Shown: positions 32,790-43,538 of the stretch, one piece after another
Position numbering within the stretch: position 1 is the first letter of the stretch
Layout: every line of letters begins with the position of its first letter
Source of the DNA: Typha latifolia
Taxonomy: Eukaryota; Streptophyta; Magnoliopsida; Poales; Typhaceae
Direction of reading: 5' to 3'
Assembly (NCBI GenBank): GCA_019914945.1
Contig: CM034111.1
Span: 5,456,001 to 5,520,000, forward strand
DNA: 64,000 nt
Position numbers and translations under genes: made by a program
The notes under the pieces: generated by a model
What the model saw: the letters and a program-made list of their open reading frames with translations, nothing else
Database searches by the model: none
What the model was told of the DNA's origin: nothing

Positions 32790-33890
32790 TGTAACATCTC
32801 GAACCAGGATATAAAAAAGTATATGCACGTGCGGGGTACATGCCTGTTTACCCGCTCAGCCCAGAGTCAGGGGGGCAGAGTGTATATTTATTACCTATAT
32901 TTATATTAGCTAATACCTGAAATCGTGAGGTCAAGAGGAGACTATTGGGCATTGAGTGCATTGATTTGAGCAGGTGTAACATTGTCCAATACGGAGACTA
33001 GATATTAAGTGATATGAAATTATAATTAAGAGGTAGGGCTTGTAGACCTAGTGGTACCTAATGACGCAGGGTTAGGGGTCTATAAGTAGTGTCTTATTTT
33101 TGCTTTGAGTGATGATTCTACTATATGCAATAATTTTGTAATATGCGATGGTATGGGCTAACAACTAGAGTCCTTAGTTTGGTGATCATAAATAATTGGT
33201 CATATGCAGCATCACCAAGCATGTACAAGTGGCATTACCACTGAATGTCTATCCCTCCTTGATGTTTGAGATGATGTCTGAACCTATGTTTATTATGTAG
33301 TAGATAGCTCTTTAAGTATGTTACGATAATTATAGCTATGACTCGGTGTAAGCTTGATATAAATGATTTGATAGTTTAAATAATACATACCATATGTTCT
33401 TTTATTAATACATATGAGCTATTGATATGAATATGTTGCAGACGCATTACTATGATCATGTTGGCATATATATGTACTATGTGATATCTTTCGTTATCTT
33501 ATTTTTAGACTGTAGAGATGTATACTTGTTGGGTTTTATGCTCACCAACTTTTAGTGAAAATATTTTTTTCAGATTAGTAAATGACTCTGAGTTTGTGGA
33601 GGACCTAGTGAAGATATGATTATATTTTCTTTATTTATTTTAGTATTGTAAAATAAGTTATATGAATTGTAGCCCCTATATGAGTATTAATCTTGATGAG
33701 GTGTATGGATATTTATTTTGGAGCTTGTTGTGGCTTATGGTAATTTAAACTCTATTTAGCCTATTTTATTTGTGAAAATATTAAGTTTTATTATGTATAT
33801 TATACACAAATATTGACTAACAGGTCACGTGGAAAACCACGTGGGTTCTACCCACGTGAGGGGAATGTGTACTTGAAGGTGGGTGTTTCA
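32790..33890 (+). repeat. Solo LTR with perfect CTCAA target duplication
   Basis: The LTR runs from TGTAACATCT to GGGTGTTTCA (1,101 bp) and is flanked by CTCAA at 32,785-32,789 and again at 33,891-33,895. Its 3' end (AGGTCACGTGG...CCCACGTGAGGGGAATG) matches the reverse complement of 38,250-38,310, so it belongs to the same family as that solo LTR. There is no internal region, so it arose by LTR-LTR recombination. Confidence 0.85.
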
Positions 33891-33895
33891 CTCAA

Positions 33896-34866
33896 GCACC
33901 AAGTTGTCGATAAAGTTCCTTTTGAAAATATTTAATTACCTCTAGAAGATCTATTTCACTTAGAACGATAAGAGAATTAAAATACGAAACATAAGGGCAC
34001 AAGCAAACACAATGATTTTAATGTGAAAAATCCCTTCGCAACCAAGGGTAAAGTACCATGGATCTCTTCTATAATATCAAACCAAGTAGTATACAAATAA
34101 CAATTATAAAATATTTACAATCCGATTATTATTACCCACAATCCTCTTGATGAAGTTTTTCTTGACTCCCCCTTAATGCACCACTTTCCATGCTTGGTAT
34201 CCAACCTTGATGACCTTTAAGGTTGTAGGTTTGTCTCTATAACCCTTGAGACAATGCCTAATAAAATCTTCAATATAATAAAACTCCAATAATATAAAAT
34301 ATTAATCTCTCAAACTCCTTTGAATGATCTCCAAGATCTTTTTGGCCTCTAGGAGTGGTGTTTCTTTTTTTTTTTCAAGAATTTCTCTTTTATAGCCCCA
34401 AAAAGGTAGACTTCTCAAACCCTAATCTAGACTGAAAATATAAACTTTTTCCAACATGTTCGAATAGGTTTGAACAAACCCATTAAAAACTGCTTTGAAT
34501 ATTTTTAGGAGCTCTCGGGTAACTTTCACTCGAAGTTTGGTTTTAGAAGCTTCGAACAATCGAAGTATGTCCAACAAATTCAAACACAAACCTCTAAATC
34601 TTCTCTAGGAAGGTGCTCTTGGGTGAGTTTTATTTGAAATTGTTTGAATAAGCTTTGAATAAATTTTGAACAAGCTTTAGACAAGCTTTAAACAAGCTTC
34701 AAACAACCTTTAAATGAACTTTGATATTTGCCGCACCAGCTCCATTTATCTTTCAAACTCCAAGGACATTATGCTATAGGTCATACTCTAGAAACTAGAG
34801 AAAGTATATTATGACTAACTTTATATCGTCATGAATTTGCCAATTATAAAACCTAACAAACTCCCA
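33896..34866 (-). repeat. Ty1/copia-type LTR remnant
   Basis: Read on the minus strand, the junction near 34,866-34,890 has GCCAAAATGGGAGTTTGTTAGG, the polypurine tract and TGTTAGG start seen at copia 3' LTRs. About 33,990-34,070 has the reverse of the copia LTR phrase AACCCTTGGTTGCGAAGGG, with TTTTCACATTAAAATC. Around 34,640-34,730 an AACAAGCTTT-like unit repeats imperfectly. The other LTR border is not clear. Confidence 0.5.
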
Positions 34867-34944
34867 TTTTGGCAATTTCATGAAAAAAATAAAGTTTCCT
34901 AATTACAAGTTATTCCAATAATACAACCTCCTAATAGAGCTGAG

Positions 34945-36426
34945 TATAATGACCCTCTACATTTGCTCAACAATCATAGTGGCCCTCAAGGGAGGGTAGA
35001 CCCTAGCAGTAGAATCGTCGACAAACAGCATGATCCAGACTAAGGACCCAATCGTAAGCACATCAGCAAAGTCAATACCGCACATTGACGACCATCCAAG
35101 TCCGCGGCTCCACATCATCGCATCATGGTGCGGTAATCTCGTGAGCCGTCACCCACGGACGCCTTTACCTTACGTCATTGGGTACCACTAGGTTTACATC
35201 ATCCTATCCTTAACTACGTCATTAGGTACCACTAGGTTTATGTTATCCTATCCTTAACTACGTCATTAGGTACCGCTAGGTTTACGTCATCTTATCCTTA
35301 TTCTCCAATTTAAGCACCCTAATGGGGTTGACTCTAATCGATTGATAGTAAATCGCCCATCGCCCAACAAAATGATTGTTTAATTCTCTAAGATCCACAA
35401 ATTGAGACCTCAGGCGTAGGCCCTACTATATAATACTATAAATATCAACCGTCCCTAACCTTGGCTGGGGAGGTGTCGAGTACTATCGAGACATAGAAAT
35501 CATCCCCTTTTCAGCTCATGCACGTGTGCAAGTGTCATGGCAAGATAAACAAGACTAGCATAATAGGATAGTAAGCAAGAATATCTAAGCATGTGGCACA
35601 TCATATTTAAATTAATAACAAATCATGTCAAGCGACATGTTAATTAAATAGGTTTTTGCTACAATGCAAGGATTAGCAAGTCATATATGCTCATGTTGTC
35701 ATTCATCACAACAAATAATAATTCAAGAGTGAATAGACCACTTGCCTAGATTCGCTAAAAATCCATAGCGATGAGTAGTCCCACCTAATCACGGTCGGCC
35801 CCAGGCTGAGCGCTGATCTTAAGGTACTCTATGACAGGATACTAGGTTGGTACCAAAATCTTAAATTTACAAGGGATAGAAAGATGGACAATTACTATTA
35901 ACGATATAGATCATGATATGGAGAAAAAAAAATCCAGTTCAATCCCTACCTAGCCCCAAGAATGAGTGAGACAAAACCCAAAAGGCCCGACCTGACGTTT
36001 AGGGGGGTTAAACCATCCCCAAGGTAGAGCTTGTCGGGCTGGGCCCAGCCCAGTCCACAACTAACAAGCACTCCCGAGCTAGGCACCACCTAGCCCGAAC
36101 CGAGCACACTCGGGCTCAAGACAAGCACTCCTGAGCTAGGCACCACCTAGCCCGAACCGAGCACACTCGGGCTCCACCCAGTTCAAGACAGGCACTCGAG
36201 GCACACAATGGGCGCCCTCGCTATGCTCGAGGTTGCTCCCCCTCCCTCCCCTCCGCGCACACCGACGGTGGCATATGCAGGGGGGTTTAGGTCTGCCCTC
36301 CTCCCCTTTCCTTGGCCTAACAAATGAATCTCTTTGTCAAGTCAAAATAGGCCAAGGGGAGGGGAATGTGAGGGTGGGCACGTGCAGGGCATGTGCCATG
36401 CCCTCATTTTTTTTTTTGGTGTTATA
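34945..36426 (-). repeat. Gypsy-type LTR fragment with internal tandem repeats
   Basis: Similarity to 28,910-29,420 is easy to follow: GGGAGGGTAGACCCTAG, ACGGACGCC, GGTACCACTAGG and GGGGAGGTGTCGAGTA phrases occur in the same order. It ends GGTGTTATA near 36,426. Three copies of a 44-bp unit (ACGTCATTAGGTACCACTAG...) lie at about 35,173-35,300, and a 57-bp unit is duplicated at about 36,065-36,180. No target duplication was found. Confidence 0.65.
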
Positions 36427-36429
36427 ATA

Positions 36430-36758
36430 GTACCATAATTATCATTCTCAATTTAACACTCTATCATTAGAGGTAACTCTGAGAAAGGTGTTTTACACCA
36501 AATGTCATTTAGATTAGCTCTTTCTTGAGAAATGTTTATTGGATCACTAAGGAGGAAGAAGAAAATGAGGGTTTAGTCATAATATAAGAGGTGCAAAAGA
36601 TTTGTACATAGAAGAAGGGTGAACCTATAGTGAACACAAAAAAGTAATGGAGAATCAACACTTAAGTATGATGTTATGTGTACCATACCAGAGCAAACAA
36701 AATTTCATTGCACGACACAATCTATGAGGAGGTTCTGAACCATCTAATTTCAAGATCA
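36430..36758. other. Spacer between LTR fragment and transporter exon
   Basis: The stretch is AT-rich. It should hold the next transporter exon if the gene were whole, but I see no transporter-like reading on the minus strand. Confidence 0.4.
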
Positions 36759-36759
36759 A

Positions 36760-36932
36760 TCAGTATGATACTTCTTTAAAGATAGTCAACGGATTTCTTA
36801 AGCCTATCTGAATCTCTGGAAGCATTCCTGTATTGTAAGCAAAAACAAGACTTGCAACAACACCAATGATATTAAAGATCTTGCCAGAATGTGACCCAGG
36901 AATGCTATAATCACGAGGTGCAGTATTTATTC
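36760..36932 (-). pseudogene. Proline/amino-acid transporter exon, isolated
   Basis: After an acceptor (TTCTACTACAG) the minus strand reads INTAPRDYSIPGSHSGKIF then a membrane-like stretch ending VFAYNTGMLPEIQ. This is a signature segment of plant ProT-type transporters (AAAP family), which carry proline, betaine or GABA across the plasma membrane. After EIQ (36,808) the next bases are ATAGGC. If the family's exon ended here, the donor GT has become AT. The frame otherwise runs on as IGLRNPL and stops at 36,760-36,762. No other membrane segments were found nearby, so this is probably a fragment. Confidence 0.65.
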
Positions 36933-36939
36933 CTGTAGT

Positions 36940-37950
36940 AGAAAATAAATCATTAATATTATAAAGGTGTCTTTCTTAATAGTCATTCTTACCAGATAAA
37001 TGATGGTTCAACTAGTGGAGTGTACCTATCACACTCAAAAAAATTATCTAAGTATCATATCCAGCATGGACATGCTAATTAATTGATAATTGAAACAAAT
37101 CAATAGATAGTGATCACACCAGTATACAACAATTAATGTCTATCAGTTAAAATCTGTAGCCAAACATTAGATACCAACTCCTTTAAAATGCCAACTACTA
37201 TGACATTAGACAAATGATCATGTTGTCCACGAAGTTGGTGACATATGATACACGCAAGAAGAATGAAGAATTAGCGAGCAATACAGGATGCTTCTTAGCC
37301 TAACTCGTAAATCTTCATCCTACGAAAAAACATTATACGAGAAAATAAGTGACAATTGGATGAGGAGACAGTAAGGGCCTTCAAAGCTGCAAGCCGACGT
37401 GCATGAACTATAGAAAACCAATAAGATAATTAGCGAAGAGAGATGGACCAAGCATATGACTCTCAAGCTAAGAGAATTGTAAAAAACTAGCTTATGCAAA
37501 TATTTTATAAGAAGTTGCTTTGCTGCTGTTTACATCACAAAATTCACAATGGCATTAGTGAGTAGATAATCATAAAATTACATGTCCTATATAAAAGAAA
37601 AGGTGAATATGATATTAAATAGCTGGTTACATAATTTGGTTACATTAGATGGTTCCAAAAGCATTATCAGCCAATTAATATCTGGTATCCTAGATCTTGG
37701 GATATAAAAACATGTAAGTTCCTTCCAGACAACAAAATAATTCAGGAATACCTAATACATATTGGTCAATTAGTTAAATTGCATTTTGATCAATAATATT
37801 TCAAAGCTGTCACCAAAATAAATCTCAAAACCTATAATCTGACAAAGATACGATCCTTTATTTCCAACAAATAAACACACATGAAATAACACCATGAAGA
37901 AATAATAGAAGAAGTGTAGAAAAACAATGAAGTGCAATTAACACATCAAA
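36940..37950. other. Presumed transporter intron, no exon recognised
   Basis: AT-rich, unassigned. At about 37,380-37,420 a short minus-strand reading (ARRLAALKALTVSS) is open but not recognised. Confidence 0.35.
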
Positions 37951-37953
37951 CTG

Positions 37954-38046
37954 ACCCTCTTCTACTTTCGATTTGTCGTCATCGACTTCCCAAGCGTGGA
38001 TAGGGTCCAGCCAAGGTATCTCTTTCTCTTCTAGGGGGCTTCGCAT
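37954..38046 (-). CDS. Possible first exon of the transporter gene
   Basis: An ATG at 38,044-38,046 opens an acidic N-terminal reading (MRSPLEEKEIPWLDP, then AWEVDDDKSKVEEG), followed at about 37,954 by GGTCAGT, a plausible donor. It lies 1.0 kb upstream of the transporter exon on the same strand, and such transporters have short hydrophilic N-termini. No homology is recognised, so the link is positional inference only. Confidence 0.3.
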
Positions 38047-38246
38047 ATCCCTTCTTCATGAAAGGGCCCAGCACTGTGCAAGCCTCCTGTGTTTGCTATG
38101 GTTAAATCCCTAATCACTACTCACTTCTACATATAAGCATGAAAATTTATTCTAACCATCGGATTAATGATTCTAAATTTCTAATTGTCGGATGAGGGCT
38201 AACCAAATATCAATCTTGCTGACTTTAGTTTTGTAAGAGGTTTATA

Positions 38247-40588
38247 AAAAACACCCGCGTGGGTACATTCCCCACGCGGTGCATCACATGACCTGTCAGT
38301 ACAAGGATTTCATAAGACAAACAACAATACAATTTCACCATAAATAAAACTCAACCAAGAGTCCGGATACAAATTCCACAAGCCACAACAAGTCTTCTAA
38401 ATACACATCCAAAATACATTATTTAAGTCCAAAATACATCCTCAATCATAACGCCCTCGCAGGGGCTTAATACAACTAATAAACACACTGAAAAAGAAAG
38501 GCCGCTACTCTTCGCTACCCGCACATGCGTCCCTTAGTTCTAAAATAATGCCACCACGAGGTGGTGAGCTTACAGCCCAGCGAGTAGGACTCATACGATC
38601 TAAATAATGCAATCACATGTGTATATATCCAATGTATGCTTATATTTGCTAATAATAACAGTATACTTATGGAAATGACTTACCATAAGTTACTAAATCA
38701 ATGCGATCGATAAAGATTACCAATCACTATCCTAGAACATGCTAGTTCCTAAACACATCACGATAGGTCCACACCGATATAAAGCTTAATACAATCTCTT
38801 ATTCATACACATCTCAATCATAGTGTTTACATGTTATGTACAGCAATAAAAGAGCAGTTTAATCATCTCATGTCTACCAAAGCATTAATCATACTTATCA
38901 TCGCTCACTGAAGTATTCACCACACAGGGTAAATACTCTCAAGAAACAATCATCCATCACATAATCATCCATCATCTCATACATCGAGGGGGGATATATA
39001 TACATCTAGCGGTAATGCCACCTACACGTGTATGGCGACACTACAAGTGACCAGTTGTCTGTGCTATTAGACTAAGGACTCCGGTTGTAAGCCCATATCT
39101 CACTCTCTCTAAATCATCACCGCCCTCAGCGGGAGAATCGAGAGCCCTCGGCTCATCAACAGACGCCCTAACCCTGCGTCGTCGGGTACCGCTAGAGTTA
39201 TATCTCCGCCTCACAATCGTGTTCTTCTATCATCATAATCTAGTCCTGACTATGCAGTATAACTACCTGAATGCCACATAGGCTCCCGACCTCAGGTGTA
39301 GGCCGCTAATAGTATAGTAATATAAAATACACTCTACCCTTAACCCTGGGATGAGTGAGTAAGGGTACTTACTGTCTAGTCAGAATCCGACTACTAATGA
39401 TAGGTGAAAGTGGTGCAGTATCTATAAATGTATAAAGCATGTAATAGTCATCATGATCGTTACATTCTATATTCACAACAAATATACATCTATGTAAGGG
39501 TATATCATACAGGATACATGTAGAGCGTTATCACACTAATGCTTATGCTACATTAACATTCTCATAATATTATGATGAGCAAGTTATCAATAACTACATA
39601 TGTAAAGATATAACACGGTGTACTAAATGCATGCATTAATACTGGCATTTCTTATAGTGTCATGACAGGTATAATGACTGTAATTATATTAGTCAGCTAG
39701 TCGGCTCCTCCGGAATCCCAAAATCCTCCTCACGCGGTGTTAATCCTATTAATTCACGCAAGTAACGCCATACATAAAATTAGCGAACTAATAGAATTAA
39801 TTATCTTATTAGAGTATTTATGTTTGACAAATACATGAGTCAATGGTCTCCTAGGGCGAGTCCTATGTTATTCTAAAATTCACATGATACTAAATTGTCA
39901 TTACGGGGTTAGGCTAATTAAATCAGGTAGAAATAGATAAACGGGGTTATAGAGTACAAATAGTCCCAAATGGGCTAGGCTAGAGGTATTGGGTTAGGCT
40001 CAAACCTAACCCAATAGGCAAGGGGGGCCTTGGTGGGCTGCAATTGGACTGCAGCCCACAAGGTCGGCTGAAGTGGGCTGGGGTCAGTGGGCTGCGGTAT
40101 GACCGTAGCCCACTAAGGGGGGTGTGGGGGGGGTTAAACAAACCCCCCCACCCTCCCTCGGTATTTCTCTTCCGAGGGAGGAGATGAAGGGAGAGCAGAA
40201 AGCCCGAGGGGCTGCGACGCTGGCGGCGCGGCACGAGGCCGATGGTGCCGACGGCACAGCACGAGGTCGAGGAGGGGAAGTAACAGGGGAGAAAAAGGAA
40301 AAAAAGGGAGGAGGGCTTACCGGGGGGGTTGGTCGACAAGCTTGGCGGCTCCGGCGTCGGCAACCCGTAAGAAGGACATGGAGAGAGGTAGTGAGGTGGA
40401 GAAATGGCGTGGTCGAGGAGGGGAAGATAGGGATTAATGGAGGTGGGGGGAGGGTAGCGTGCACGGCAAGGGAAAGGGAAGAAAAAGGAGAAGAGGGGAC
40501 GGGGGGCAGAGTGGCAAGGGCTGACTCACGTGCTCGGCGCGTGCGTCAGTCAGAGGGAATTTTTTTATATATAATTTGGGGTGTTACA
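38247..40588 (-). repeat. Solo LTR, minus orientation
   Basis: Read on the minus strand it starts TGTAACACCCC at 40,588 and ends with CGCGGGTGTTTTT at 38,247 (about 2.34 kb). The flanks TTATA (38,242-38,246) and CTATA (40,589-40,593) match 4 of 5, consistent with an aged target duplication. The reversed leader-like purine-rich region is at 40,130-40,470, and long open frames there are composition artefacts. Its 3' end matches that of the solo LTR at 32,790-33,890. Confidence 0.75.
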
Positions 40589-40593
40589 CTATA

Positions 40594-40880
40594 TTTCATC
40601 ATTATTATTATTCACCTAAATTTGCACACTACAACTATTAACAAAAAAATAAATAAATGAAGTAAATAGAAAATTGGAAATAAAATAAATGGAAATAAAT
40701 TAACAATTAAAAAAATACATAGTTAAATAAATAAGCAAATAGAAATATTTTCATAATTAAACAAATAGTTACACTAAAATTAGGAAGATTTTTTTTTAGC
40801 ACATCCCAACTAGGTTGTCACCTACCCACCTATCTATCATTTGCAGAATCCATCCATTAATTATATAAAATAAAATAAAA
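40594..40880. other. AT-rich spacer
   Basis: Low-complexity AT-rich DNA, possibly the 3' non-coding end of the hAT element. I could not identify a terminal inverted repeat. Confidence 0.4.
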
Positions 40881-41117
40881 TAATATTAGTCATTGAGATT
40901 TAAAATCTCAAATCCTACATTTTCTATTGGAAAATGGTCATTCACTTGAGATCTAAATTCGGTGCATACTAATCATGTAGGCACATCAACGCTTTAATTA
41001 TTTCTTTTCCCAAACATGATCTACCTTGATCAATCAATCACCCGCTTGTATTAAAAACAGATTTCGAAGGTATAGTAGACAAAGGAATGATCAATATATT
41101 ACGGGTCATGGCAGTAA
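40880..41117 (-). pseudogene. hAT transposase C-terminal end (dimerisation region)
   Basis: Reading left from the solo LTR, the minus strand gives AMTRNILIIPLSTIPSKS then VFNTSG, the hallmark hAT dimerisation motif (ARD-L-IP-STV-SE-AFS), then a stop in place of Arg and LIDQGRSCLGKEIIKALMCL. It joins in frame to the segment at 42,496 once the LTR and one copy of AGTAA are ignored. Confidence 0.8.
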
Positions 41118-42495
41118 TGTAACGTCCCCGCCCGGCATGGGCACGTGCATGTCCACGCACCCACACGGCACACGCGGCGCACGCGACAAGTCGGGCGGGG
41201 CCCATCACGCACAGATACTCTCCTATGAACATATAATCATGACATCATCAAATAAAACCTGCTAACCTATCCATGATCACATAATCCATCACTAGATAAA
41301 TCATACTATTAACCAAATAAACCTATTAACATATGAATATCCAAGTCCACAATAATATACATTAAATCACTACATAATCTCGCAAAATCCACACAGGTCA
41401 CAACAAACCATCAAGATACAACTAAAACGACTAATATAAGAGTACACTATGATTCGACCTGTATTATACAATTCATCGTCTAATATAAAAGAGTACAAAT
41501 ATTAAATACTGGTACAACTCAATTTCTATATAAACTATCATCTATACCGTCTCGTATCTATAGCTCACCTCATCATTGCTCTAAAATATCTTCTCAAGAT
41601 ATCTTAAGTCGCTATCACGTACCACATATTTAAGGGGGTTAGAAAAGAAATAAAGAGAGTCATGAGCAAAAGGCTCATTGAATAGACCTTATCCCGAATC
41701 AGTGATGCCAAACAGAGAGTAAATCATGTACTAGATAATATGAATCAGAAAGAACATTATGTCATGAATGAGTATATAAAAATTCCTCAATAATACATAA
41801 ATAAAAAATAGATAACATGTCATGTCATAACTAAGAAAATATATAATTCTCGACAATGTATAAACAAATCTCCATGTCATACCATCATCATAACTCTCTC
41901 TCAAATATAATACATATGATGCATGCTGATCATGATCATGCTATGATATCAAATGCAACCACCTATGATGCATATTGACCATTCAATAATCATGTATAAC
42001 ATATAATAATGAAATCATATGCATTTCTTAATATCACGATCATCACCGACATCTCGGTATAATATCATCATACTAGACCACTGTGCACAGTCAACACCCG
42101 GTATCCGGTCTCAACATCATGTCCGAAGGCTCAAAGTATACTTCGTCACCTACAAGAGTATCTCAAATATAATCATACCCCGCCACCTGCTAGGATATCA
42201 ACATCCATCCAGACCGGGCACCCACATAGTTGATAGAAATCTCGTGAGGATAACTCGCCACATATGCTCTAACGAACGACATATGTCCGATTGTCTGTGC
42301 GCACAGACTCATAACTAGTGGGGCAAAAGAGAGAGAGAGAGGCGGTGGCTGCTGCAGCGCTGGGGCCCGCTGCGGCGGCGTGAGGGCACCCCACCTCCCC
42401 CCCCCCCCACGTTGCCCCATTGCATGGGCACGAGGCCGGCCACGTCGTGCCCATGCAAAGAATTTTTATTTTTCTTTTAAGATTGGGTTGTTACA
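41118..42495 (-). repeat. Solo LTR with perfect AGTAA target duplication
   Basis: The LTR starts TGTAACGTCC at 41,118 and ends GGGTTGTTACA at 42,495 (1,378 bp). AGTAA flanks it on both sides (41,113-41,117 and 42,496-42,500). It sits inside the coding sequence of the hAT transposase, near its C-terminus. A C-rich patch (CCCCCCCCCCC) lies at about 42,398-42,408. Confidence 0.9.
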
Positions 42496-43000
42496 AGTAA
42501 CAATTAGAAATCTCGTCTTATTTGTCTTCCACCATGCTAAAATGTCTATTTTATCCCCACTTACAAAATGATTGTAATATGTTTGAAGCTAAGTAATTTC
42601 CCTCGACATTGATAAAGAATTTATCTTCATTTTAAGTCGGAAAAGTAATGACTTCTTAGTGCTACCACTTTCAAAAAGAATAATAAAAGGTGAAGACATA
42701 GAGGAAGAAGAACCATATATAATAGAATAACCATTAAAAAGCCTTTCAAAATAACTTTTAATAGTTATATCATAAGAAACATAGTCATCTTATTTCTCTT
42801 CATATAAACCATTAAAAATATCAAAAAGATCGGTCTCTTTAAGTTGAGGTTCTAATAAAATGTCAAAACCAATATACAAAGAAAATTATTCAAAATATTT
42901 AGCATATTTAGTTTCCATTTTTTGTAAAATATTATGTAAATACCGATCATTTTTAAAAGCAATAAAAAGTTGAACAATATTAACAAGTGCATATCATTAA
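42496..43000 (-). pseudogene. hAT transposase middle/C-terminal segment
   Basis: The minus strand reads NDRYLHNILQKMETKYAKYF, then a stop, then FDILLEPQLKETDLFDIF, and further on DKIDILAWWKTNKTRFLIV. These correspond to the hAT domain of RICESLEEPER/ZBED-type proteins (M-KF-KYW, then D-LAWWK-N--RFP-L). Several stops show it is dead. It is bounded by the LINE on the right and the AGTAA solo LTR on the left. Confidence 0.8.
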
Positions 43001-43538
43001 AATATTCCTTCTAAAGCCGAAGGACAGTCAGGTAAATAAATAGTTTGCCGAAGTATTCTTGAGAATGCTAATTGGAGATAAATACCAATTCCAACATCCA
43101 ATCCTTTGCACCAACTAGCGTCAACCCAACAAAGAGAGAGTGAGGTCAATGAAGTAATCTCCGTCTGAATAGTCGGCATTGGAATGGTGATCTGAGTCAA
43201 AGAAAGATCATCTGACAAGAAGAGATGATACATTTGATAGATCGTACTACCAAAATAAACAATCATTTCGATCTTTCCAAACACACCACATAGTGACAAA
43301 GAGAGGGGGAAATAAGTCTGCACCTTGTTTGGTGTGAAGATCTATCAACCAATCAGAAAGAGAGGAAATGTGAGGCCAACGGAATCCCATACCAAACCAA
43401 ACAGCCTTTGCAAAAGGACAGTAAAAAAACATGAATAATAGATTTCGATGAGCTCGTGCAGCGATGACAAAATTTATCAATAGTAGACCAATGAGTATGA
43501 AGAGCTTCCTTGGTTGGTAGCGCTTGGGAGAGACAGCA
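43001..43538 (-). pseudogene. LINE zf-RVT and RNase H start
   Basis: Separate minus-strand frames carry NLLFMFFYCPFAKAVWFGMG (zf-RVT type, 43,445-43,380) and SLCWVDASWCKG...VGIGIYLQ (RNase H start, 43,130-43,075). The RNase H reading ends at 43,001 after PDCPSALEGIF, well short of the usual domain length. A related RNase H start occurs in the fragment at 51,490-51,800. Confidence 0.7.

Noticed and set aside
40124..40660. 178-codon plus-strand frame and overlapping minus-strand frames
   Set aside because: They sit on the purine-rich reversed leader of a solo LTR. The products are Lys/Gly/Glu or Pro/Ser-rich on opposite strands, which is a composition effect.
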